NCBI RefSeq assembly: GCF_040436345.1 | Contig: NC_133237.1 | Coordinates: forward strand, 22,635,749-22,699,748 | From: Pagrus major | Taxonomy: Eukaryota; Chordata; Actinopteri; Spariformes; Sparidae | Direction: 5' to 3' | DNA: 64,000 bases | Shown: in pieces, positions 24,994-38,417 of the stretch | Numbering within the stretch: the stretch's first letter is position 1 | Layout of the letters: every line of letters begins with the position of its first letter | Notes under the pieces: generated by a model | Databases searched by the model: none | Told to the model about the DNA's origin: nothing | Seen by the model: only the letters and a program-made list of their open reading frames with translations | Made by a program: the position numbers and the translations under genes

Positions 24994-27900
24994 ATGCCGT
25001 CGGTTTCGAAAACGGCGGCCAATGCGTCCCCTCAAACCGAGAAACCTACCCACTATACGTGAGTAAAGCCGCTGCAAACAAACAACTCAATCGCTCGTGT
25101 TTGAAAATGTTACGCGCACGTGCACCTACGCGCGTTTGCATTTCTTGCATTCCTCAACTCTTGTGCGTGTGTTGAAAACATGGTGCTTTTCCTGGCTTTG
25201 TGACTACCTAACGTTACATAGCAAACAGCGACTTGCACGCTAACGACACCGACGCTAATGTGGGGAAACGCGGACGTCTTGAATCGCTTCGCCGACGAGC
25301 AAAGCGTCCACGGAGTCGTGTGCGATTGTTTGACAGAGTTGAGGGATTGTTTTGAACGATCGCTTGAATGTTATACCGTCAACTCGGTCCGCTAAACGAT
25401 TAGCCAGGAACTCGCTAACCAGTCTGCTTGTAAATAGCTCGGCCTTATTTTGAGTTCCCCTCTTGCTACGCACATTTATAGACGTACGCTCGGGGACTTC
25501 CAGCGAGCGTTACGTCAAAATACTCGCGTAGTGTGCTCCGTGAATGGCGAGCTAACGCGAGTGACCCAAAAAATACACAGTAGGCTACACCACTAGCAGC
25601 ATAACACGACACCCGACGGTCTCTGAACTTTTTTTTCTCGCCTTCGACTCATTTCTTAGCTGAAAGTCGTTATAAAACCCGGTTCCTGATTGTGTTTTGT
25701 TGTTTTTCCTGGTTGTTTCAGATACTTGAAGGAGTTCAGGACAGAGCAGTGCCCGCTGTTCCTCCAGCACAAGTGTACGCAGCACAGACCCTTTACGTGC
25801 TTTAATTGGCATTTTCTCAACCAGCGGCGGAGACGACCCATCAGGAGAAGAGACGGGACTTTTAACTACAGCCCCGACGTGTACTGCACGAAATACGACG
25901 AGACCACAGGCATCTGCCCAGATGGCGATGAGTAAGTCCCCGTTTTAGTTGGCGTCATTCTTCAGCTTCTTGAACATGTAGGTGTGCCACGATGCAGCTG
26001 CTGATAGATGCCTGGTGTTTTGTTTACATGTTTGGGGTGAGAACCATTGCAGCTTAAGGAAACACATTGTACAGAAAAGTGAATGTAGCTTATCAGGACG
26101 TTTTATCAGTGCTGGATAAGTGTTGTTGTCTTCCTTAAGCTGACCTTAAATGGCTTTTGGACGGGGTTGTGTCCTCATGGGAGGAATTATGTGGGTTGTT
26201 TAAGTCTTACTTTATTGCTTGAGTGTTACAGTGAAAGTAAACGAAACATAGATTCACACAGACTAAAGAGGAATAGCTGTTTTGCAGTGATATTAGCAGA
26301 GGTCTGAATGCATCTGTTTTTTTAATGTTTGGACATTTTGGAGGACACTATTTGAGGATAATTTCAGCAGTTTATTGTGGCTACAGTGACACACATGTAG
26401 GATAAGAAAGCTTTTTGTTTTTATTGGCATATTATGAGGCCTGAACTAAGGTTATAAACTGTCAGTCAGGTTATAAAGCCCAGTTTGGTGCAGGAGCGGT
26501 TTATTTTTAAAGGACTGGCCTTTGTAATAAAAAACAATGGAAACAGTGCCCTTAAGATAAGAAGGAAAACTGTACATATGAGTACAGTATGAACAATATA
26601 GTTCTGTTAAAATAAAATGACGCACAGTTTCTTGGTGAGCAGTATTTAACACTCATTTGCTGTATCTAAAACATGTGATCTTTCAGATTCAATATTACAA
26701 GGGCCGTTTCTTTGCCCTTTGTGCGTTCTCTGTACCAAATTCAACATTTCCTAGTTTTTGGAACAAAACTACTTGAGATGTTACAGAACATAAAAATCTC
26801 CGACACTTGCATAGTCTTGTTATTTATTATGATTATTATTATAAAAATTAATGCATTCAGTCAGAGGCCATCTTTAGTTGATTCTGATGAATAAGAAGAA
26901 GAGGTGTTTGTGTTCTTGTCACTACTGTGCACCTGATATCTTGTTTAAATTTAGGAACAGTGCATGCTGTTTTTTGGTTTGTTTTTTCATTACTGGAGAT
27001 GTCGCCGCTGGCTGCCCTGCAGCGTCATATTCACTGGTGCTGCTATTCATTTCAGCCAATGGTAAATGTGGTTTGAAATGTGCATAAACATTTTTTTTGC
27101 CCCTAGCTTCATATTTTCTAAAAATATAATTTCCATATAGACTCCCTAAGAAGATATTAATATTTTTTTCATATGTGACCATACTGTACAGTCTCCATAG
27201 CTTTGCACATAGCATACTTTGTCCTCTGTCATCATGATGGGAAAAAAAAACAGTATTTAAAATTTTATGACAGGCTTGTGGATTAAATATTGACTAAACT
27301 GTCCAATCACAGAAACACTAGACATGTGAATTCTCAAACCAGGTGGAAGTGGCCTTACCCATTCATCTGCAGCAGGTAGAGCATAAACACACTGACAATT
27401 TAAAACGACACACAGCATTTAATTGAGCCCCACATAGAAATAAAAAAAAGGGTTATTGAACTAATGGATGAACTAATGGAAAATGAACAACTCCAATCCT
27501 TACAATTCCTCCTCTGCCAATGGGAGCTATTTTTGTATGACCTTATGTGTTGCTATAGCAACTGTTGCTACTCAAGAAAGGAAAAATTGGTTTATTCAAG
27601 AGGCTTATTGGCCATACATGTCTTGAGGCATTGCTGGTGTGTCATCCCTACATTCACAGTCGAGTTTTATTCCTGATTAAAAATGTGTTCAGCTATAGGA
27701 ATTCACTCACTTTATTACTTTTTACAATCCTTGTGGTTTTATAATGAGTTGTTTAGACTATGTGCAGTCCTTGCCTGTTTCATGCTTTTAATAATCATAA
27801 TGTGAAACACATTGCCTGCACACACATCTTAAAGTTGTGTTCTACATTTATATCTTGAACTTGAAGAAAGATCATACAGTTTAAAAAATATTTGTGCTAT

Positions 27901-30900
27901 ATTTTATGTTTATTTTGGACAGGTTTGAGGTTTGGACTGTGGCTTTTTTGCATTATTTTAATATCAAGCCAGATGATGTTCCTTCAGATGTTTTATTTAG
28001 ATAAAAAGATTCAATTATTTAATGTGTCCTTCCTTCCTTAGCTGTCCCTATTTACACCGGACCACTGGTGACACAGAGCGCAAGTACCATCTACGCTATT
28101 ACAAGACTGGCACTTGTATCCATGAGACGGATGCTCGAGGGCATTGTGTGAAGAATGGCCTCCACTGTGCTTTTGCTCACGGGCCACATGATCTCCGACC
28201 TCCAGTCTATGATATCAGGTGACATACAAAGCAAATAGTGGCTTCTCTCTTCTCTGCCAAGCTTTTCACTCACAAGCCTCACAACTGAAGTGAACAATCA
28301 GACAGTTTAGTCATGTAGACAGATATACTATTAACAGAATAGATGTATTGTAGAGGTTTAATGGTTTGGTTTTTAACTCGTTTTTAAGGCTTGGCTCAAT
28401 TCATCGTAACAATGAGTGAGGTTAGTGAATCCAAGACTATAAAACAAAGTGTGTCTAAACAAAATCGTTACTGTTGAGTTCAATTGAAAACCTCTTTATT
28501 ATTAATATTATCTAGTTTGCTTTTCTTGGTGCTTGAATAATATTATGTAAAGAGATGCCAGTGATTTAGCATTTCATCTTTATAATTAACTGTTTTAGAC
28601 AACAAGCAGGTTTCTTTTAATAAGATAATATATTGTTTTAACTTTGAGGAAATGGAGATCAAAATAACCTAAGTTCTATTTGTACAGAGAGATCCAAGCA
28701 CAAGAGGCTCTTCAAAATGGACAGTTGGGGTCTGGGGAAGGTATTCCTGATCTTCAGCCTGGTGTATTAGCCAGCCAAGCTATGATTGAGAAAACTCTGA
28801 CAGAAGACCCCCGGTGGCAAGGTGAGTAACCCCCACTATGATGATATTGGTCTCAGGCAAACTGAAAAACACACTTTTATTTTTTTTAAATGTATTTATT
28901 GAATATATTACTCTGTCTTTTTGCAGATACCAACTTTGTTTTAGCCAACTATAAAACAGATCAATGTACTAAGCCCCCAAGACTATGCAGACAGGGCTAC
29001 GCTTGCCCCCACTACCACAACAGTAGAGATCGAAGAAGAAATCCTAGAAAGTTCAAGTATAGGTAAGACATGACTTGGTTTGAGTGGAAATAGTAATGGT
29101 ATTAAGTTGTGTAATTGCAATGCATTAAAGGCTATGACTCTGCATGCAGGTCAACTCCTTGTCCTAATGTGAAACATGGGGATGAATGGGGTGAGCCCTC
29201 AAAGTGTGACAGTGGAGACAGTTGCCAGTATTGTCACTCTCGCACTGAACAGCAGTTTCACCCAGAGGTGAGTGAATTTAGTTTTTTAGAAAATGAAACG
29301 ATGGAGGAGCTTTTAGTTATTATTATGTTATATTGTCAGATCATTATTATTATTATTATAATATATCATATTCTTTTTAAATGTATTATTAGTTTTGTAT
29401 GTTAATTGAGCTCAATGGGCATGACATATACAATAGATCACATTATTAAATCTCCAAATTGACCATTCAGAAGCATTTTATGTATAGCCTACACAAAGGT
29501 GACTGAAAGTAAAATGTGTAATCTTGCTGTAAATTTAAGATATTTTATTCTTGAGCTTTTAATGTTTTGTTCAGAAATTGAATCTTCATTGATTTAACAC
29601 TATTGCTTATTTTTTTTCTATGGTCAGAATTTGTAACTTGTATCTCACTGGCTTGTAATTTGTTTGTCTTTCTCTAAGATCTACAAATCTACCAAATGCA
29701 ATGATATGCGACAAACTGGATACTGTCCCAGAGGGCCGTTTTGTGCATTTGCACATGTAGAAAGTAAGTCAAAGTTTCTCCAAATACTGTCTTGGTACAC
29801 GATTGGAGATTTACAAATCTATGATATTCATAGTTCTTTTTTGAGGTAATGATTGTATATATGCACTTCTAAGGACATTTCCTAGGTTTTTCCAAGTTTT
29901 TAAGTATGCACAGTCAACCCTGTTGTTTAGACACGATATGATATAAGATTTTATATTTATTTTGATCCTTTCAGGAATTCCATCTACAGAAGAGACCATG
30001 AGCTCATTGCTAACAGTGATACAGTCAAGTTCACAGTCCCAGCTGGGCTCTCAGTATTCAGAGTGTCCAGTCAGTGATTGGAACAGTGGAGGCAACTCCA
30101 CCAACGCAACCAGTAGCAACGGACAAGTAGGAAGTGTATGTTTTCTTTGTTGCTGTGTCCTTATTGATAAGAAATTTGTCAGAATCAACTGGACCAGGGT
30201 GTTAAATATCAAGAGCAGGCACATTTCTCATGTATATGGATGCCTGTTGTTGTAGCTTCCTAAATCACTATTCAGCTGATGCAAATGGGCCATTTATTTG
30301 TCAATATGTGTTGTTTTTATGCTGTCATTTTTCTGTTGGCATGTTGTTGTTTTATTTTGCACATTGATTTGTCATTATTACTATTTTCTTTAACTGTTTT
30401 ACATTTCATGACTACATTATTTTGAAAGAACAGAGCAGTTTAATAATTCAGTGGAAACAGCTAGTCTTTTCATTCTAGATCACCTTCATAGTTCATTCAG
30501 AATAATGGTTTTATTTTATTTTGTTCATTTATTTTGATCATCATTTTATTAAGATCATGTGCACTTCTCTTTCTCAGGTTTCATGTTCTAATAGCTCAAC
30601 TGTAACTCCAAGCTCAGGAAGCGACAGTTTGTTATCCCCAGTGGGATCCATCAGCAGGCCCAAATCCTTAACTAATAGTAGTTTATGTTCAGAGTCCACC
30701 ACATCCAGTGTCTCATCTCTGACGTCTAACTATCCCAAAGCTCCGGGCTTTGAACGTGAGGATCAGGTACACAGACTGCTCTCTTTAGCTTCAGGAACAC
30801 TATAACAAATGGACAACTTAGGGCTTTACACTTGATGTATCATTCATTTTGAATCACTGTTTTATTTATTTGTCATTCATTATTTGCCATGTCATTTTTA

Positions 30901-33900
30901 TTTTATCACTTTTAGTTCTTTTTCCTATGAATTGCACTGTTTGAAGATTTTAGTTGTGAGATCATTCTTGATGAGAGAAAGCAGTAAAGTATTGAGTAGT
31001 TTATACATTAATGATGTGACAACAAACTTGACAAAATATTTTGTAACACAGCCAGGAGTTTTTGTAACCTGCACACTTAGAAAAAAGCTCCCCTTAGGTT
31101 AATTTTATGGCTTTCTGATGTTGTAATTACAGAAGAATGCCGCCCACGCTGTGTTTGTCTTATTATCCTCGACTCACTGGAATCAGTTTGAATCATCCCT
31201 AGAGCTAACGATGGCAGGCAATGTCAAGTTACATGATCAGTTCCCACACCCCTGATTCATATCAGATGTAGGGCTGCACAATCAATCGAAATATTACTGA
31301 AACTGCAGTTCATTGTCGAAGTGAAATATCCAAATAGCAAGTAAGGTAAATGTGTAATAAAACAGCATAAGAATTAAGTAATGTAGTGCTGCAGAAATTC
31401 CTCCAAATCTTGTAAGAAAACAAGTTTGTTAAGTACGGACCCCAACAAGTGTACATAATCATGATTTTAGTATTTTTTTTAATTGTGATGGAACAAAATT
31501 CAACCCTATACATCGCAAATCAGATTGCAATAGTAATATCTGTCAGTATAATCGCAAAATGTCTTTTTTTAACCATATTGTGCAGCTCTACTCTGATGTA
31601 ATTAAGTAGACAGTTACCACATTAATCATGAACTACTGGAAACTGGTAGTGTTTAACACTGCTTTTGATTGTACCACCAAGTAAGCCTCATTAAGGAGAA
31701 AAGAATGATGGTTGATGGCAAACAATTTGTTTTTAAATAGGCTTTTTGATCTTTTTCAGCCTGTGGTTAACTACAATGCAAAAATGTTCTTTTAAGTGAA
31801 ATTAGCTGTCTAGAGTGTAAATTTTTGTCACTGAAATGTGCTGTTACTCTGTTATTTGATCATTTTCAGATTAAGAACAAGGGGCAAATGGATCAGAAAT
31901 TGATGGACCAAGAAAAACAGGTTTGTGTTTAAAACGGTTCATTAGTGGCTGTAGCTTGATGACATTGCATAATATATAATGTATTTATTTCATTTTAAAA
32001 CTATAATTAATAACACTTGGGATTAAACAAACACCTTCTGCTCTTTAATTTAGACACACAATACTGTATTCTCTGCGGTGAACCCTTTGGCATCAAGCTT
32101 TACCTCCAGTATAACATCCAGCTTGGCCTCCAGTATTGGCTCAGAAAGTTCCTCACCCACCACCTTATCAACAATGAATGCAAAAGCCACTCCTTTCTAC
32201 CCAGGGAGCAACACAGTGGAGTCTGTCATAGGTATGTGTATTTAAAGTTAACCTAACAGTTGAGCTGACTGATACCCTTCTGTATTTTGTTGCCAAATGT
32301 CAGCCAGGTTTGTTTCGTTTTCCCTCAGGATCCGCCCTGGACCTCAACTTCAGTGACATTAATGTTGCATCTCTTGATAAGGAGTTAGAGGAGCAAGACA
32401 ACAGTGTAGGACTCGCAAGTAAGGACACTTAGATTGTTTAAGTACTTTCAGTTGTTTGATCACAAATGGCCTCCTCATAATTTGCTCGTAAATTATTGTA
32501 AAAGTTTATACTTTGTCCCCACAGGTCAAAGGGTGCTAGGTGGATCAGCTCCAGTAAACATTCCCGGCTCCCTAGCCCGATCGTCCTCTTTTAATTCCTC
32601 ATCATCACTCTCCACCTCCCCACTAAGCTCCCTCTCCCAGTCTCTATCACAGTCCCTGCTGTCTGGGGCGGTATCGCAGCAAAATCAACCTTCAAACATG
32701 TTAGCCAAGCAAGAGCATGGCCTCCTGGGAACACCCACCTCCTCCTCCCAGAACTCTTTGGGTAAGCTGATAGTATCAGACATTTAGCTCCAAGTGAGCT
32801 GGAAAACATTTGACTTCAGATTTGAATCTCAAAGGCTTATATTTCAATAAAAATGCCTGGGAAGTGAGTTAAGAAGTGTAATTTTGTAGTTGCACACAGA
32901 GCCCCAACTAACTTTTCACTTTTGTGCTTGGTCTTGTGACTTTAACACATCACTCTCCTAGGCTTGAACGGAGGGGCTAGCAGCATTTGGGACTTTGTAA
33001 GTGGCAGCTTTTCACCGAGTCCCTCTCCAGTTTTCAGCAGCCTAACCTCCACAACCAGCAGCGCTGATCTGGCGCGCCTTTTTAGAGAGCTGGACGAGGC
33101 CAAGAAGAAGATCAAACAATGGGAGGAGGCCTGGCATCAAGTCAAACAAGTCAGTATTATAAAGATTATTGCTATACATGTCGTATTGTATCATAACCAG
33201 GGGTGTAGCCTAGACTTGGTGTACACCATGATTTCTGAGCCACGGTTCAGTTATTGTATTGTTGTTTATTTTTGCGTGTCAAAATGGAAAAAAGTCTCTG
33301 AAAAGTTGGATGTATGTACAATGCAACATGTTTGTAATTGTACCATGTAAAAGGCAGTCAGTTGAGAGAAGCAGGCAGCCGTTTACTGTGGGCTCTCAGT
33401 CAACAAAACTTGAGCTTTAGAGATCAGAATGAGTCCAGATTGAGTAATTTTTGTCCTTTTGGGAAAAGGACTGACAGCAAACAGCAATTAGACACGTCAA
33501 TGTGAGTCAGGTTAAAAGGGGAAGTAAAAGAGATGTTGTTTTGATTCAGAGGGTAGGAGTGGGTTGGTGGGGGCATGGTTTCAGAAGACTAGACTGCAAC
33601 TCCAGACCGTGGACGTTTGTAAGCAGCTTCAGTCTCATTTTCTTAATTGTTACACCCCTAATCAGAACAATCTCCCTTTTCATTAATCGGCAGTATGTTT
33701 TCTAATTACATGACTCAACTTTGTTCCAGGCCTGTGAAGCTTGCCAGAAAGATGCTCATGAAGCAAAGGAACAAGCAAAAACAGCTGAGGTGGAGCGGCA
33801 GCTGGCAGAACAGAAATGGGAGGAAACAGAACGCAAGCTGAAAGAGCTCCAAGGGGACTTTGATGTTCTTTGTCGCACCCCTGGAACACCTCTTCTACGT

Positions 33901-34319
33901 AGCTACGGAGAGCTGGACCAGCTCCCGTTGTCAAAGCTTCACTCCATCCAGAGTCAGCTGCGTAATGACCTAGACCTTGTAGATGGGGTAAGAAAGACTA
34001 GATTACACACAGCATTTCATTCGTAGCATGTACATAGTTATAAAGCGCTTTATCAGGCTAGCATTCAGTTATCTGTTTCGTCATCAAGCATGCTTATTTG
34101 AAAAGTCTGCATGAACTGTATTTTTAAGTTGCAGCTGATATTCATTCTTTTCTTCCCCAACAGGTAATATATCAGCTTCAGTCAAAGAAATGTATAGTTT
34201 GCCAAAAGCATGATCGTTGCATTGTTCTGCAGCCTTGCCAACATTATGTACTATGTGAGAACTGTGCACCTAGTAAAACAGAATGTCCCTACTGTAGAAC
34301 AAAAATATTGAAGTGGTGA
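24994..34319 (+). CDS. unkl: unkempt-like CCCH zinc finger / RING protein (putative E3 ubiquitin ligase)
   Basis: Sixteen coding exons, all GT-AG with matching phases: 24994-25058, 25722-25931, 28042-28218, 28688-28821, 28927-29062, 29150-29267, 29679-29763, 29975-30135, 30578-30766, 31870-31920, 32054-32231, 32329-32418, 32525-32761, 32962-33149, 33730-33987, 34164-34319. They total 2433 nt, 810 residues. Six CCCH fingers are at about residues 32-52, 77-97, 117-138, 209-226, 245-270 and 287-306. A Ser/Thr-rich linker follows (about 310-620), then SIWDFVSGSFSPSPSP, a coiled coil (about 645-715) and a C-terminal RING-like finger (C769 to C801). UNK paralogues bind UAG-containing mRNAs and repress translation; UNKL is linked to Rac-dependent ubiquitination of BAF60b. 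The N-terminus (MPSVSK...QTEKPTHY) and WDFVSGSFSP point to UNKL rather than UNK. Exon 10 (51 nt, phase 0-0) could be a cassette. Kozak -3 is A. Confidence 0.96.
31269..31590. mobile_element. MITE (hAT-like) in unkl intron 9
   Basis: The ends are inverted: TAGGGCTGCACAAT at the left and ATTGTGCAGCTCTA at the right. Flanking octamers ATCAGATG (31261-31268) and CTCTGATG (31591-31598) agree at 6 of 8 positions and may be a decayed 8-bp target-site duplication. It is 322 bp, non-coding, and lies within the 1.1-kb intron between exons 9 and 10. Confidence 0.65.
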
Positions 34320-34435
34320 TGTAGAATTACTCAAGGTACTATTTAAAGATTTAGCCCTTTGAAAAACTACTAATAGATATTACATTTTCTAATTGATAGT
34401 AATGTCTGTTTCATACAGTAATTGAATTAATTTAG

Positions 34436-34441
34436 AATAAA
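34436..34441 (+). terminator. unkl: proximal candidate unkl polyadenylation signal
   Basis: AATAAA 117 bases after the stop codon. A second hexamer follows at 34760-34765. These would give a short-UTR isoform. Confidence 0.35.
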
Positions 34442-35303
34442 ATGATGCTTGACTGACAAAACATATTGTATTATAGATCAGACTGTGTACAGGGGATTCA
34501 GTCATTATAGATTTTGCTCATCTTATGTGCTCATTAACTCGGCAAACCAGACAGCACTCAAATAAGAATAATACAATTAGAATATTAAATTACCTTGCAA
34601 TGCCCAATGTCAGCTATTGAGTAATGACCTGGACACTCTAAAGGATATAAATCATGTGGTTTACACTTTGTTATGAATACATACAAGCACACAGTGCTGC
34701 TGTGCTTTCTCAAAACAAAATGCTAAATATGCATTGTAAATCTAACATAATGCTCTTACAATAAATACAAAATTACAGATTAAAACAAGCGAAAGGAGCA
34801 ATAAGCTTTCAGGCTAAAGGCTGTACACACAAAGACAGTAATGAGTGTAAGTTTGTATTTCAGCCCCCGTGTTTTGCTGTTTATGGATTAGAAATACTTT
34901 AATGCGCTTTGGTATTAGTGTGGATAAATCTCTGATCTCCTGAGGATGCTTCTTCTTTCTTTAATGCACTTAAAAGTCCACCCAGAGCAAGTGTAATTGC
35001 ATTTCAACCCTAACTTTCCAGAAGTTACAGTGGAAATATATGTAAAGCCGATAAAAGGTTTCAGTAAATTTGATCAGATCACAGATACTTGTATTTGGAG
35101 AAAGAGGTGTAGTGGTCACTCACTGTAACTTTAATGTTATATCTTAACCAATCATAAGTAAGTTTTAAAAAATACACATAAAAAATACTATTGCGTCGTC
35201 ATACTATAAGTATTCAGGTCATTTTTCAGTCATTCTGAGGGAGGAATAAGTTTGATAAACAACGTATCTTTTGTAATAATATCATGTGTTGATAACCTGT
35301 AGC

Positions 35304-36482
35304 TAGGCCTGTCACGATAACAAATTTTGCTGGACGATAAATTGTCCTAGAAATTATTGCGATAAACGATAATATTGTTGCTTTGAGACCATTTTTCAAC
35401 TAATATAATGATAATGACAAAATAACACAAGTACACCCTTTCAAAGATCAATAAACCTTTATTTCTAAAGAACATTTAACATTGGAATGTGAAGAAGACA
35501 TTTTAAATATCCAAAATAAATAAAGATGAAGTGGTGGCCAAAGCAATTGAGCCATGGCCAGCCACGGTTCCTTATTGCAGCAACAATGTTAGCACCATTG
35601 TCTGTAGTGATGTGGTGGCGTGACGGTACACGTCATGATGATGACGTATATGTTTTTTTTCAAGGTGTTTCCCCGGTGTCCTCCTGTTAATCTAAACATG
35701 TACCAGCTGTCTGTTTATAATTATATGGATGCAGTTATAATGTGTTGTAATTGAGATCCTGACCCACCATGCATCCTGGAAAGTGACAAAGTTCCATTTT
35801 TCTATAATTTACATAATTACATAATTGCCATCAGTAAACTGGACGCTGTCTGACTATTTCACTCGCGGGGTTCACGAAGTTCACTAAGTCTTGGTCGGGA
35901 GTGCTGACCGTCGCGGTGATTTTTTTCACTGTGACAAACACTTGGTGAGTTAAAGTTTTTTGCCGGGGACAGACTCTGTTTTTCGGCCAGAAATGTGACG
36001 AAGAGTCGGTCAGACAGACACTTATCCACGAATAACTGCGGTATTTTTTTCCTCATATAAGTTGCCAAAGACATGACCAGTTACTACGTTCCTGTTGTTT
36101 GGTCCTGTAACGTTGCTTTGTGGGACATTTATCTTTATTTTGTTGAGTGAAGGATCTGTACAGTTATCAGACACCAACACCATCAGATCGACACACCCTC
36201 GCTCCGCGCCGCCAGCTCGGTTCGCCAATACTGCGCCTCTGATACCTCCGGAGGCGCAGCGAAATTTCACCCCTCGCCACATCTGAAACTTTCGCACAAA
36301 GGTGGATGCCGAGAATTGGCGCAGGATCCCCGCATGCAAATGGCAGTGTGAATGGGGCTAGTGACTGACACGAGGAAAACAAACAAGCATGCAAATGGAA
36401 ATTATCGAGGCCGGCAAAATTATCAAGCTCATTTTAATTTATCGTACGATTAATTGATTTATTGATTATCGTGACAGGCCTA
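35304..36482. mobile_element. non-autonomous hAT transposon with perfect 8-bp target-site duplication
   Basis: Terminal inverted repeats TAGGCCTGTCACGATAA (left, 35304-35320) and TTATCGTGACAGGCCTA (right, 36466-36482) are perfect over 17 bases. Identical octamers CCTGTAGC flank them at 35296-35303 and 36483-36490, the 8-bp duplication expected of hAT transposition. The interior (1179 bp in all) keeps only a short transposase remnant, so the copy is non-autonomous. The intact TIRs and duplication suggest a fairly recent insertion. It lies in the presumed unkl 3' UTR. Confidence 0.92.
35527..35608 (-). pseudogene. hAT transposase C-terminal remnant
   Basis: Reading the minus strand from 35608 gives TTDNGANIVAAIRNRGWPWL followed by NCFGHHF. 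This matches the conserved hAT transposase block T-D-N-(A/G)-x-N-(I/M)-x-x-A ... C-(F)-A-H, including the Asp of the catalytic region. Only about 27 codons are clear. There is no full frame in the element, so it is a decayed fragment of ZBED-type transposase. Confidence 0.6.
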
Positions 36483-38395
36483 CCTGTAGCACAATGACCT
36501 CCATAGGGGAAATTTGGCCTTTAAGAGTTCCCCATTCGGATGGACAAACGGAATACACATTGATACAGAAATATAGACCACGCCATTGCTGATATTTTAA
36601 CATAATAGCTTGTATTTAGATATTTCCAGGTTGGGATCTCAAATGCAAGGAAATCACTGTGTAAATGTTGAAAGTGGTCCGCTGATGTGGAACATAAAAT
36701 GGGCAAAACACAAAGCAGATTATTTTTTTTTAATTAAAGAGGAACAAATCAAGAAGCCAGACTTCCAAGATCCTGAATGTGGCTGACACTTCAAAAATCA
36801 TGTAACGTAATTAAAAATGTGTGTACACATACCATTTACAGAGCAATGAGCTTCTACAGCTGATGAGTGAAATAGATAGCTGATCAACAGATCACATCCA
36901 AAGAGGTACAAGTGCAGAACTACACCTGTATCTATAAATCAGACTAAAGAAGGAAATGGCACATTTTCAAAGATTTTGCAGTGTTCCTCTTTAAGTAAAG
37001 TGAACCTTCTTAAACCCCAAATTTTAATTTGCAATTCTTTTCAATGCAACCAGTCAAGCATCATGATTTTGACCAACTTTCTGAAGAAGTTTGATTTCTT
37101 ACTAAAGCACTTTGTTGACCTGGGACTTTATTAAAGGGTATATAGAAATTTTGCTTTAAGCTGCTTTGTAGGTATTCTTTTGTGTCTTTTTTTTAGATTT
37201 TTTTTTTTAATATAAGCTAATGTCTGAAGCTTTTGTGTGTACTGTGAAACACCATTTGAATATTTCATGTTTCCTATTGTTAAGTCATGGCATGGTTCTA
37301 CATATTAAGATTTCATAGAAAAGTACTTAATAGTTTCTACTTTCATAGTTAGATTTATAAAATTTCAATCAAATAAGTGCAAATTTAAAATGCATTTTAG
37401 GCATAACCAGCAGCTGTAATATTGGTAAGGCACATGCTACATGTTAAGGCTGTTATTCAATCAGTTAGTTTGTTTTGTAGAGATTTATATAGCCTAGCCA
37501 TTAGAGAAGCATGTATTGTATTTGCGAAAAGCCTGAAATGGTGATTTTTGTAGGAATCTAGCCTCTTGACCTTGTCTAGAACATATCGGCCTCTAACTCT
37601 AAAGTGCCTTGCCTTAGTGGAAAAGGTTATGTGTAGAATTGTCAGAGCAAACACAAGTAGTTGAAGCTTGTGCACAGGTTTTTGCATAATGGGTCTTGTT
37701 TAACTTTGCAGAAGCATTGACGTGTTTATGACTATATCTGTAAATATAAATATATGCCAGTGTGTTTGGCCCAATCCCATTAAGTATTTCCACGGAAGAT
37801 AAATGAAAACAAACATTGTCAGTGCCTGTGTCCTGACTTCAACCTTAGAAGTGAATCTCCACTCTCCTCTCCAACTACCCACCCACTCATTCCTTGGTTG
37901 TGGTGCTCTTTTGGTGCAGCTTCACTCTTGATTCTAGGTTTTTCAATTTAATGTTTGGGAGTATGCAAACAGAGGACACATGGATTTGTATAGCAACATA
38001 TAAAAATGCTTTTTAAACAGTTCAGTAAATTTAACTTGTTTTATTGTAATAACTGCAGTGATTAAATAATTCCGTAGTTAACTTCTAAGTTGGAATTTGC
38101 ATAGGATATTGTGCTTAGGTTTCTCTAATTGAAATGACCTTCTACTGTGTTAAGAAATCTTTTTATTCTTGCTTTAAATTCAATAGAAAATCATGTATCT
38201 CCAGGTTCACCTTTTGCTACTTATAAATATGGGAAGATGCATTGTTTACATTCACATAAATGACAATTAAGCAACTCAGAGGAAAAATATCGAAAAAGGT
38301 TATGCTATTTTAGCATTTTCATGATTATATTACAGCATAAAAGGCAGCCTAAATACTTCTGGTATTGCATGTTATGCGATATATTAACCAGCTAC

Positions 38396-38417
38396 AAAAA
38401 AAAAAAAAAAAAAAAAA
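38396..38417 (+). repeat. poly(A) tract
   Basis: Twenty-two consecutive A residues within the AT-rich region after unkl. No LINE or SINE body is recognised directly upstream. Confidence 0.9.

Noticed and set aside
25255-25473. Minus-strand frame in unkl intron 1.
   Set aside because: CpG-rich promoter DNA gives long frames by composition; no homologue recognised.
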